Below, piece by piece: positions 1-5,758 of a stretch of 7,681 nt of DNA. Under the pieces are notes generated by a model. The model was not told the DNA's origin and ran no database searches. It was given only the letters and a program-made list of their open reading frames with translations. The position numbers and the translations under genes are program-made. This DNA comes from an uncultured Methylocystaceae bacterium (GTDB taxonomy: Bacteria > Pseudomonadota > Alphaproteobacteria > Rhizobiales > Beijerinckiaceae): contig CAMFKC010000093.1 of the NCBI GenBank assembly GCA_945956975.1, forward strand, positions 1 to 7,681. The letters run 5' to 3'. Each line of letters starts with the position of its first letter. Position 1 is the first letter of the stretch.

Positions 1-1
1 C

Positions 2-214
2 GCCAAGGCCAGGACCGCCGAACCCGCGCCGCATTTCGCCAATCTGCCGGCCGACCGGCGCATGGCGTCGAACGCCGGCTTCCAGCTGCCGGGCTTCGTG
101 CCGACCGGCGCCGATGTCGCCAAGCGGATCGGCGGGCTAGGCGCGACCATGCGCGATTCGATCGGCTCGGTCGGCTCCTCGCTCGGCCGGCTGATGCGGA
201 TTTCGTCGCGCTAG
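2..214 (+). CDS. C-terminal fragment of an unrecognised protein
   Basis: An open frame runs in from the left edge and ends at a TAG at 212-214, giving 70 residues with no start in the window. The visible tail is low in complexity and rich in Ala, Gly, Ser and Arg, with a Pro-rich beginning and a stretch of small residues (GLGATMRDSIGSVGSSLGRL) that could form an amphipathic helix. No family motif is recognised. The codon use is GC-rich and like that of the rest of the window, and the stop lies 9 bases from the convergent stop of the PilZ gene, so this looks like a genuine gene end. The function cannot be told from this fragment. Confidence 0.6.
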   Translation, partial: AKARTAEPAPHFANLPADRRMASNAGFQLPGFVPTGADVAKRIGGLGATMRDSIGSVGSSLGRLMRISSR

Positions 215-223
215 GGCGAAAGG

Positions 224-601
224 TCAGCCGAACAGGAAGCGCAGCACGCCGCGGCGCGGCCTGGCGGCGGTCCGCAACTCGTCGATCGAGGGCTTCTTGG
301 TCGGCTCCGGCGGACGGGGCCGCACCCGGCCCTCGTTCTCGTCCGGCTGGACGAAGCGAACGCCGACATCGGCGCCCTTGCGCCAAACCACTTCGCCGCG
401 CGCCTCGTATTCGCCGAAGCGGATCAGGAATTGCCGGGGGATGGCGGTTTCGGCGGCGACCAGGAGCCGCGCGCCGGTGGCCGAGAGATCGCGGATCGCG
501 ACCTCGACGCCACGGCCGCCCGAATCGTACACGCGTCCGCGCGACTGCGTCGGGGTTCTCAACCCCAACCGTCGTCCGTTCGCGCCGCTTTTGCTGCCCA
601 T
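224..601 (-). CDS. PilZ-domain protein, short, stand-alone
   Basis: A 125-residue protein that is almost entirely one PilZ domain, the fold that typically binds cyclic di-GMP. Visible motifs, numbered from the ATG at 601, are an Arg-rich N-terminus with a possible RxxxR at about residues 11-15 (RLGLR) and the D/NxSxxG signature as DLSATG at about 38-43. Then come the usual beta strands (QFLIRFG, EARGEVVWRKGADVGVRF). The last 35 or so residues are a basic, Pro-rich tail. An in-frame GTG at 619 would add six residues; the ATG is preferred because a GGGG stretch sits 7 bases upstream of it, while the GTG has no visible ribosome site. Small PilZ proteins of this layout are common in Rhizobiales and mostly unstudied. 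Whether it binds the nucleotide is uncertain because the spacing between the Arg motif and DLSATG is longer than usual. It shows no link to the catabolic genes. Confidence 0.85.
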   Translation of the reverse strand: MGSKSGANGRRLGLRTPTQSRGRVYDSGGRGVEVAIRDLSATGARLLVAAETAIPRQFLIRFGEYEARGEVVWRKGADVGVRFVQPDENEGRVRPRPPEPTKKPSIDELRTAARPRRGVLRFLFG

Positions 602-666
602 TGGCCGAGCCCCGCACACTACAGGACGGTGAAGCTAGAGGAGCCCGCTTAACAAGCCGTGAAAGA

Positions 667-678
667 TGCGGCGCCGCA
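667..678. repeat. 12-bp perfect palindrome between reductase and PilZ genes
   Basis: TGCGGCGCCGCA is a perfect palindrome flanked by AAAA on one side and AAAG/AGA on the other. It lies just after the ferredoxin reductase stop, read on the minus strand, and before the PilZ gene. It has no loop bases and only a short T stretch, so it is a weak case for a terminator; a protein-binding site or chance are equally possible. Nothing else is seen in the 602-710 gap. Confidence 0.25.
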
Positions 679-710
679 AAAGCCTGAAATGCCTCAAATA
701 ATGGCGGGTC

Positions 711-1949
711 TCAGCCCTTGGCGGGCATGACCCGCGCCTTCAGGTCGAAGGCGGGGTCGGCGGCCTCGTCCGGCGTGAGCGGCGCGCCTGCCGCAATCAG
801 GCGCCGCGCGATCATGTGATCGGCGGCGCGGTTGACCGACTCGACCACGCGCAAGGACCCGGCGGAAAAGCCGAAGACCGAAAAGCTGCGGCTCGCCGGA
901 TCGCCGCGCGTGACGAACGTGTCGCAGCCCATGTTGAGACCCGCGATCTGCAATTTCAGATCGCCCTGGTCCGACCAGAACCACGGCAGCGCGTCGTAGC
1001 GGGCGGGCTTGCCGGTCAGCTTGCGGGCGACGACGCGGGCCTGGTCGGTCGCATTCTGCACGGATTCCAGCCGGAATCGCCGGCCGGCGTAAGGGTTCGG
1101 ATGCGCGCAGCAATCGCCGATCGCAGACACATTCGGGTCGGACGCGGTCAGCGCCTCGTCGACCACGACGCCATTGTCGACGGCGAGGCCGGCCTCGGCC
1201 GCCAGCTTCTCGTTGGCGAGAATGCCGATGCCGATCAGCACGAGATCGGCCGTCAGCCGCCGCCCGTCGGTCAGATGGACTGCCGTCGCCCGGCCACCCG
1301 CGCCCTCGATCGAGGCGACGCCTGCGCCCAGATGCAATTTGACGCCGAAGGCGCGATGCGCGTCGGCGTAGAAATCGGAAATGGCCTGCGACACCGCGCG
1401 CCCCATCACCCGCGGGGCGACCTCGACGACCTGAACGTCCTTGCCCTTGAACGCGGCGGTGGCGGCGAACTCGAGGCCGATGAAGCCCGCCCCGATGACC
1501 ACGACATGCTTCGCTCCCTCGAGCGCGGCTTTCAGTTTCGCCGCATCGCCCATGTCGCGCAGCGGCATGACGCCCTCGAGTTCGGCTCCGGCGAAACTCG
1601 CCGGTCGCCCGATAGCGCCGGTTGCGAGAATCAAATGCTCGTAGTCGAGCGCCTCGCCCCCGCCCAGATGCGCACGGCGGCGGCCGCAGTCCAGCGCGAC
1701 CACGGTTTCGCCGAGCCGCAGGTCGATCTGTTTTTCCGCGTAAAAGGCGGGACCGCGCAGGATGAGGGATTCAGCTGTCGCTTCGCCCTTGATGAACGCC
1801 TTGGACAGCGGCGGTCTCTGGTAAGGCGCATTCGAATCCTCGGAGATCAGCGTGATCGCGCCGACATGGCCCTCCTCGCGCAGGGAGGCCGCAGCCTGCA
1901 CCCCGGCGTGTCCCGCGCCCACGATGACGATTTTCGCCGACCCGCTCAT
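711..1949 (-). CDS. NAD(P)H-dependent FAD ferredoxin reductase (putidaredoxin/rhodocoxin reductase type)
   Basis: A 412-residue cytosolic flavoprotein of the class that moves electrons from NAD(P)H through FAD to a [2Fe-2S] ferredoxin, usually feeding a cytochrome P450 or a Rieske oxygenase. Domains are in the expected order: an N-terminal FAD Rossmann motif GAGHAG (11-16), the family's APYQRPPLSK (41-50), an ATGA loop (109-112), an NAD(P)-binding Rossmann motif GAGFIG (153-158), the FAD-binding AIGDC (276-280), and a C-terminal reductase domain with PWFWSDQGDLKLQIAG (322-337). Length and motifs match CamA/ThcD-type reductases. The start is the ATG at 1949 because GGAGG lies 6 bases upstream and the protein then begins directly with the Rossmann strand; an in-frame start at 2024 would add an Arg-rich stretch without family support. 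No ferredoxin, P450 or Rieske gene is in the window, so its partner is unknown. It is divergent from the membrane protein gene at 2139. Confidence 0.93.
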   Translation of the reverse strand: MSGSAKIVIVGAGHAGVQAAASLREEGHVGAITLISEDSNAPYQRPPLSKAFIKGEATAESLILRGPAFYAEKQIDLRLGETVVALDCGRRRAHLGGGEALDYEHLILATGAIGRPASFAGAELEGVMPLRDMGDAAKLKAALEGAKHVVVIGAGFIGLEFAATAAFKGKDVQVVEVAPRVMGRAVSQAISDFYADAHRAFGVKLHLGAGVASIEGAGGRATAVHLTDGRRLTADLVLIGIGILANEKLAAEAGLAVDNGVVVDEALTASDPNVSAIGDCCAHPNPYAGRRFRLESVQNATDQARVVARKLTGKPARYDALPWFWSDQGDLKLQIAGLNMGCDTFVTRGDPASRSFSVFGFSAGSLRVVESVNRAADHMIARRLIAAGAPLTPDEAADPAFDLKARVMPAKG

Positions 1950-2138
1950 GCCCCGCCTCCGATGATCGGCCGTGCATGCCACGCCCGCCCGCCTCCGTCG
2001 AGACGGCGCAGCGTCGCGCCGCACAGAATGAAGTTCTGCGACGGAATTTGGATCGCCTCATGGGAGCCATGCCGAAGCGAGGTGGCCGTCCGCCGCGCAA
2101 GGGGTTAGGCAGGACGCCCCGCCTGGAACCGCGCAAAC
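1950..2138. promoter_or_regulatory. Divergent intergenic region between reductase and membrane protein genes
   Basis: These 189 bases must hold the control signals for two divergent genes, but no convincing -35/-10 pair was found on either strand. Two short inverted repeats are visible: CCGAT-G-ATCGG at 1959-1969, and CAGAA-5 bases-TTCTG at 2024-2038, the second near the middle of the gap. No small gene with a ribosome site was recognised here; open frames across it are Arg-rich shadows. Confidence 0.35.
1956..1960 (-). promoter_or_regulatory. Ribosome binding site deciding the reductase start
   Basis: On the minus strand this reads GGAGG, 6 bases before the ATG at 1949. It is the reason for choosing that start over the in-frame upstream start at 2024. 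It overlaps an 11-bp palindrome (CCGAT-G-ATCGG, 1959-1969), which might be chance. Confidence 0.75.
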
Positions 2139-2945
2139 ATGCTGCAATCGTTCGGGATCATGCTCACGGCCAAGATGCTGACAACGGCCGTCATCGTCGT
2201 CGGCGCCTCGAAAGTCGTCGAGCGCGCGGGGCCGTTCCTGGGCGCCATGGTCGCGACCCTGCCTATTTCGGCCGGGCCGTCGTACATTTTCCTGGCCGCC
2301 GAACACGGTGGCGATTTCGTGCACCGCGCGGCGCTCACAAGCCTTGCGATCAACGGCGCGACCTTCGGCTTTGGCGCGCTCTACGCTCTGCTCGCCGCAC
2401 AGGGCCGTCCGCTGTGGTTCGCGCTCGGCCTATCCTTCGGCCTCTGGATCTTCGCCGCCCTCGCCATCGTCAACATCGACTGGACGCTCGGGACGGCTGC
2501 GCTGCTCAACGTCGCCGTGTTCGTCCCCTGCTACCTCGCGACGCGCGCGTGCCGCGCAACCCATCCCACCCGCCTGCCCCACGCGCGCTGGTGGGACATT
2601 CCCTTCCGCGCAGCGCTGGTGATGGCGTTGGTCGGATCGACCGTTATCGTCGGCCGATTTCTCGGCCCTGCGGCTGCCGGCGTCGCTGCGCTCGTGCCAA
2701 TCGTGATGTTCTCGCTGGCCATCATCCTGCAGCCGCGCATCGGCGGGATCGGCGCCAGCGCGGTGCTCGCGCACGCCCTGCCCGGCCTCGTGGGCTTCGG
2801 CGCAGCGGTCGCGGCGCTGCACATCGCCGTCCTCCCGCTTGGCGCGCCCCTCGCGCTGACGCTGGCGCTGGCTATCTGCATCGGCTGGAACGCCGGCCTT
2901 GCACTGTTTCGACATTCGCCGGTCGCGCGCGCCGCGCGGCGTTGA
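2139..2945 (+). CDS. Multi-pass membrane protein with internal two-fold repeat, function unknown
   Basis: A 268-residue, very hydrophobic protein with roughly eight to nine predicted membrane segments by eye (about 7-24, 32-53, 64-87, 92-112, 117-135, 155-172, 176-197, 205-227, 231-255). The two halves appear related: GPFLGAMVATLPISAGPSYI (31-50) in the first half lines up with GPAAAGVAALVPIVMFSLAI (176-195) in the second, each after a helix starting with small residues and followed by a second Gly/Ala-rich pair of helices. Such duplication is typical of transporters. A basic loop of about 15 residues (137-151) separates the halves. No named family is recognised. The start at 2139 has only a weak ribosome site (TGGAA about 10 bases upstream); an ATG at 2160 is an alternative. 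It lies 48 bases before the dioxygenase gene and probably shares its transcript, so a role in uptake or export of an aromatic compound is possible but is only inference. Confidence 0.8.
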   Translation: MLQSFGIMLTAKMLTTAVIVVGASKVVERAGPFLGAMVATLPISAGPSYIFLAAEHGGDFVHRAALTSLAINGATFGFGALYALLAAQGRPLWFALGLSFGLWIFAALAIVNIDWTLGTAALLNVAVFVPCYLATRACRATHPTRLPHARWWDIPFRAALVMALVGSTVIVGRFLGPAAAGVAALVPIVMFSLAIILQPRIGGIGASAVLAHALPGLVGFGAAVAALHIAVLPLGAPLALTLALAICIGWNAGLALFRHSPVARAARR

Positions 2946-2955
2946 CTTGCGGCCG

Positions 2956-2975
2956 TTCGAAGCAAACTCTTCGAA
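2956..2975. repeat. Inverted repeat TTCGAAG-6-CTTCGAA upstream of the dioxygenase gene
   Basis: A perfect 7-bp inverted repeat, TTCGAAG (2956-2962) and CTTCGAA (2969-2975), separated by CAAACT. It lies in the 48-base gap between the membrane protein stop and the dioxygenase ribosome site. Each arm contains the self-palindrome TTCGAA, with starts 14 bases apart, so it could be an operator or a small hairpin in the mRNA. No T-run follows, so it is not a standard intrinsic terminator. Confidence 0.4.
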
Positions 2976-2980
2976 ACCGC

Positions 2981-2986
2981 AGGAGG
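2981..2986 (+). promoter_or_regulatory. Strong ribosome binding site of the dioxygenase gene
   Basis: AGGAGG lies 7 bases before the ATG at 2994. It is the best-matching ribosome site in the window and fixes the dioxygenase start; it also suggests the gene is translated on its own even if co-transcribed with the membrane protein gene. Confidence 0.85.
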
Positions 2987-2993
2987 CAAACCG

Positions 2994-3887
2994 ATGAGCC
3001 AGATTGCAGCGAGCGAAGAACACAGGCTAACCGACGCCGTCGTCGCCCGCATCGCCGATGCGCCAGACCCGCGTGTTCGCGAAACGCTCCAGGCGCTGGT
3101 GCGCCATCTCCACGCCTTCGTGCGGGAAGTGCGCCCGACCGAGGCGGAATGGGCGACCGCCATCGATTTCCTGACCCGCACCGGTCAGATCTGCGACGAC
3201 CGGCGGCAGGAATTCATTCTGCTGTCCGACACGCTCGGCGTGTCGATGCTGGTAGACGAGATCAATTACGGCCGGGGCGGCGCAAGCACCGAAACGACCG
3301 TGCTCGGCCCCTTCTACGTCGCCAACCCGCCCGTCTGCGCCAACGGCGATGATATTGGGCGCGGCTTGGCGGGCGAAGCGCTGTTCGTCGAAGGCGTGGT
3401 TCGCGCGGCAGGCGGGTCCTCGCTCGCAAATGCAATCGTCGATGTCTGGCAATCCGACGATCAGGGCCGGTATGACCTACAGTTCGACGATCCCGACATG
3501 TTCTTTCTGCGCGGGCGATTTCGGACAGACGCGGCTGGACGCTTCGCTTTCTGGTCGATCATGCCGAAAAGCTATCCGATTCCGACCGACGGGCCGGCGG
3601 GCTCGCTGCTGGCTGCCGCAGGTCGTCACCCATTCCGACCGGCGCATGTCCATTTCCGCATCGAAGCCGCAGGGCATCAGCCGCTTGTGACCCACGTCTT
3701 CGTCGCGGGAGACGAATATCTGACCTCCGACGTCGTTTTCGGCGTCAAGGATTCGCTCATTGCCGACTTCCAGCGCCGCACGCATACACAGCCACTCGCC
3801 GGACCGTCGATCGACAGGCCGCATCGTTACCTGCGCTACGACTTTGTCCTCGCCGACGCCCGAGCTAAAGCCGCCGCCGCAGGCTGA
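2994..3887 (+). CDS. Intradiol ring-cleavage dioxygenase (hydroxyquinol/catechol 1,2-dioxygenase type)
   Basis: A 297-residue non-haem Fe(III) enzyme that opens catechol-like rings between the two hydroxyls using O2. The N-terminal helical dimerisation domain typical of catechol and hydroxyquinol 1,2-dioxygenases spans about 20-105, ending in the LGPFY signature (104-108). The catalytic beta-sandwich follows. The four iron ligands are visible: Tyr160 (in DVWQSDDQGRYD), Tyr194 (in KSYPIPTDGP), and His218 and His220 (in GRHPFRPAHVHF). The stretch THVFVAGDEYLTSDVVFGVK (233-252) is also a family hallmark. Length and the GRHPFRPAH and VFGVKDSLIADF segments are nearest, from memory, to hydroxyquinol 1,2-dioxygenases, but catechol or a substituted catechol cannot be excluded. 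It follows the membrane protein gene by 48 bases and precedes the enamidase homologue by 80. No muconate-processing or maleylacetate reductase gene is in the window, so the rest of this ring-cleavage route is not seen. Confidence 0.93.
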   Translation: MSQIAASEEHRLTDAVVARIADAPDPRVRETLQALVRHLHAFVREVRPTEAEWATAIDFLTRTGQICDDRRQEFILLSDTLGVSMLVDEINYGRGGASTETTVLGPFYVANPPVCANGDDIGRGLAGEALFVEGVVRAAGGSSLANAIVDVWQSDDQGRYDLQFDDPDMFFLRGRFRTDAAGRFAFWSIMPKSYPIPTDGPAGSLLAAAGRHPFRPAHVHFRIEAAGHQPLVTHVFVAGDEYLTSDVVFGVKDSLIADFQRRTHTQPLAGPSIDRPHRYLRYDFVLADARAKAAAAG

Positions 3888-3896
3888 ACGGCCCCG

Positions 3897-3924
3897 TTGC
3901 GCTGCCAGCGACTGTTTGTATGCT
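3897..3924 (+). promoter_or_regulatory. Possible promoter upstream of the enamidase homologue, with embedded palindrome
   Basis: TTGCGC (3897-3902) and TATGCT (3919-3924) are 16 bases apart and resemble a sigma-70 promoter, about 40 bases before the ATG at 3968. An 11-bp palindrome, CGCTG-C-CAGCG (3900-3910), overlaps the -35 box. The match is moderate; the gene may instead be read from an upstream promoter together with the dioxygenase. Confidence 0.35.
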
Positions 3925-3967
3925 CATGAAGCGCGGACACGCGCACGGATGAAATTCGGAGAGCCTG

Positions 3968-5161
3968 ATGGCGCATGAAGCGACAACGGAAACGGCAGGC
4001 AAGCTCGTGATCCGCAATATCGGGCTGATCCTGTCGGGCATGCTCGAAAAGCCGATCCTCGACGGCGACGCCATCGTCGCCATTGACGGCAGGATTGCTG
4101 CAATCGGCCGTCTGAAGGACCTCGACGCCGAGGGCGCGCGCACCATCGTCGACGCCAACGGCGCGACGCTGGCGCCAGGCCTGATCGACAGCCATGTCCA
4201 TCCGGTCGCCGGGGACTGGACGCCACGCCAGAGCCAGATGAACTGGATTGATTCCTCGATGCACGGCGGCGTGACCACGATGATCTCGGCTGGCGAAGTC
4301 CACACGCCCGGCCGCGCGCGCGATATCGTTGGCCTCAAGGCGATGGCGATCGCCGCACAACGCGCCTACACGAATTTCCGGCCGGGCGGGGTGAAGCTGC
4401 ATGCCGGCGCCCCCGTCATCGAAACCGGGATGGTCGAGAGCGACTTCGCGGAATTGGCGAGCGCGGGCGTGAAGCTGCTCGGCGAGATCGGTCTCGGCGG
4501 TGTCAAGGACGGGCCGACGGGCCGCAAGATGGTGGAATGGGCGCGCAAATACGGCATCCAGTCCACAATCCACACAGGCGGTCCGTCGATCCCGGGTTCA
4601 GGACTGATTGACAAGGATATCGTGCTCGAATGCGACGCCGATATCGTCGGGCATATCAACGGCGGCCATACCGCACTGCCTGACGACCAGATCCGGTGCA
4701 TCTGCGAGGGCTGCAAGCGCGGCCTCGAACTCGTCCACAACGGCAACGAGCGCTCTGCACTCTTCACGCTGCGCACCGCGCGCGAGATGAACGAACTCGA
4801 GCGCGTCATCCTCGGCACGGACGGCCCCGCCGGGTCCGGCGTTCAGCCGCTTGGCATCCTGCGCATGGTCTCGATGCTGTCTTCGCTCGGCGACGTGCCA
4901 GCCGAAATCGCCTTCTGCTTCGCGACTGGCAACACCGCACGCATGCGTCAGCTCGATTGCGGATTGATAGAGGTCGGCCGCTCCGCCGATTTCACGATCA
5001 TGGACAAAGCGCAACACTCGCCGGCTGGTTCGCTGCTGGAAAGCGTTCGCCTCGGCGATCTGCCGGGCGTCGGCATGGTGATCATCGACGGTCTCGTGCG
5101 CGCCGGGCGCAGCCGAAACACGCCGCCTGCAACGCGCATTCCGGAAGTCGTCGCCGGTTAA
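3968..5161 (+). CDS. Enamidase-like amidohydrolase
   Basis: A 397-residue metal-dependent amidohydrolase of the cytosol. Enamidase of Eubacterium barkeri hydrolyses 1,4,5,6-tetrahydro-6-oxonicotinate to 2-formylglutarate and ammonium. The match is to distinctive stretches as I recall them: HGGVTTMISAG (99-109), HTGGPSIPGS (202-211), VGHINGGHTA (227-236), PLGILRM (294-300), FATGNT (318-323) and SRNTPP (382-387). Predicted ligands of the two-metal site are His76 and His78 (DSHVH), Glu173 (GEIGLG) as the bridging carboxylate instead of a carboxylated lysine, His202, His229 and Asp285 (GTDGP). N- and C-terminal beta strands form the usual small composite domain (14-70 and 332-385). The ATG at 3968 has GGAGAG 4 bases upstream. 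Its stop is only 2 bases from the convergent stop of the MarR gene. Together with the molybdenum hydroxylase genes this points to a cyclic enamide from an N-heteroaromatic acid as substrate; the exact compound is inferred. A dihydroorotase- or allantoinase-like role is less likely given the motif match. Confidence 0.88.
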   Translation: MAHEATTETAGKLVIRNIGLILSGMLEKPILDGDAIVAIDGRIAAIGRLKDLDAEGARTIVDANGATLAPGLIDSHVHPVAGDWTPRQSQMNWIDSSMHGGVTTMISAGEVHTPGRARDIVGLKAMAIAAQRAYTNFRPGGVKLHAGAPVIETGMVESDFAELASAGVKLLGEIGLGGVKDGPTGRKMVEWARKYGIQSTIHTGGPSIPGSGLIDKDIVLECDADIVGHINGGHTALPDDQIRCICEGCKRGLELVHNGNERSALFTLRTAREMNELERVILGTDGPAGSGVQPLGILRMVSMLSSLGDVPAEIAFCFATGNTARMRQLDCGLIEVGRSADFTIMDKAQHSPAGSLLESVRLGDLPGVGMVIIDGLVRAGRSRNTPPATRIPEVVAG

Positions 5162-5163
5162 AG

Positions 5164-5631
5164 CTATTTGATGCGCGCAAGTAGCGCGAGCAAAGTTTCG
5201 CGTTCATGTGCATCGAGGGGCGCGACCGTCTCTTCGGTGATCGCCGCAGCAATGGGCAGGGCGCGCTGAATGAAGTCGCGTCCCATGCGGGAAAGGTCGA
5301 TCGTAAGGCGCCGGCTGTCGGACGGATCGGCGGAGACAACCACGAGGTCGCGCGCGAGCAGCCGGTCGACCACGCCCTTGATTGTCGCGGCGTCCATCGC
5401 GACATGGCGGCCAAGCAGATTTTGCGAGCAGCCGCCGATCTCGTGAAGCTTCGCCAGCGTCGCCCATTGTGTCGGCGTGACATCGTCGAGCATCATGCGC
5501 GCGAATATAGAAGTGTGCCGTTGCTGCGCCTGCCGCAGAAGAAAACCTATCTGCTGGTCGAGCGCATAACCGGCGGAGGATCCGGCGTCGACTGGTTCGG
5601 ACTTTGGCTTGACGACTGTGGAATTGCTCAT
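5164..5631 (-). CDS. MarR-family transcriptional regulator, NicR-like
   Basis: A 155-residue winged helix-turn-helix regulator that would act as a dimer on DNA and release it on binding an aromatic ligand. After a disordered first 20 residues comes the dimerisation helix YALDQQIGFLLRQAQQRHTS (22-41). The helix-turn-helix covers about 68-92 (CSQNLLGRHVAMDAATIKGV then VDRLL), and the wing is at about 100-112 with the family DPxDxRR motif as DPSDSRR (102-108). The segment around residues 22-43 resembles, as I recall it, NicR of Pseudomonas putida, the MarR repressor of nicotinate hydroxylase genes that answers to 6-hydroxynicotinate. The start at 5631 is preceded by GAGGA 3 bases away and gives a family-length protein; an open frame running further upstream to 6081 only antisenses the FAD-subunit gene. 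An ATG at 5670 would add 13 residues. It is divergent from the molybdenum hydroxylase operon, which it probably controls along with itself. Confidence 0.9.
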   Translation of the reverse strand: MSNSTVVKPKSEPVDAGSSAGYALDQQIGFLLRQAQQRHTSIFARMMLDDVTPTQWATLAKLHEIGGCSQNLLGRHVAMDAATIKGVVDRLLARDLVVVSADPSDSRRLTIDLSRMGRDFIQRALPIAAAITEETVAPLDAHERETLLALLARIK

Positions 5632-5672
5632 CGATCCTCGCGATGTCTGTCTGCACCTTCTGCCCTCCATAA

Positions 5673-5687
5673 CGCCTTGACAAGGCG
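5673..5687. promoter_or_regulatory. Perfect 15-bp palindrome, candidate operator of the MarR regulator
   Basis: CGCCTTG-A-CAAGGCG has perfect 7-bp arms about a single central base, in the 127-base gap between the divergent regulator and the FAD-subunit gene. It overlaps the TTGACA box of the proposed promoter, so a bound dimer would block RNA polymerase. Size, symmetry and position fit MarR-type operators. A direct repeat GAACGG at 5695-5700 and 5714-5719 lies just downstream. Confidence 0.6.
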
Positions 5688-5705
5688 CGGGCCTGAACGG
5701 ACTAT
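5677..5705 (+). promoter_or_regulatory. Candidate promoter of the molybdenum hydroxylase operon
   Basis: A perfect TTGACA (5677-5682) is followed 17 bases later by GACTAT (5700-5705), a weak -10 element; TATTTG at 5703 is an alternative at a longer spacing. A strong -35 with a poor -10 inside a palindrome is typical of a regulated promoter. It lies about 55 bases before the FAD-subunit start. Confidence 0.45.
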
Positions 5706-5758
5706 TTGCACACGAACGGTTTGAGGCCGCGCCGCGGCGTCGCTGAAAGCGGGTTGGC

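Noticed and set aside
667..678. Palindrome as an intrinsic terminator of the reductase gene
   Set aside because: It has no loop bases and no proper T-run; listed only as a palindrome.
816..2108. 430-residue open frame on the + strand
   Set aside because: It lies antisense to the ferredoxin reductase, is rich in Arg and Asp without family motifs, and is a shadow of GC-rich codon use.
1976..3352. 458-residue open frame on the + strand
   Set aside because: Arg-rich shadow overlapping the membrane protein and dioxygenase genes in another frame; no motif or ribosome site.
5730..5739. CGCCGCGGCG palindrome before the FAD-subunit gene
   Set aside because: Such all-GC palindromes are frequent by chance at this base composition and it lies downstream of the likely promoter.
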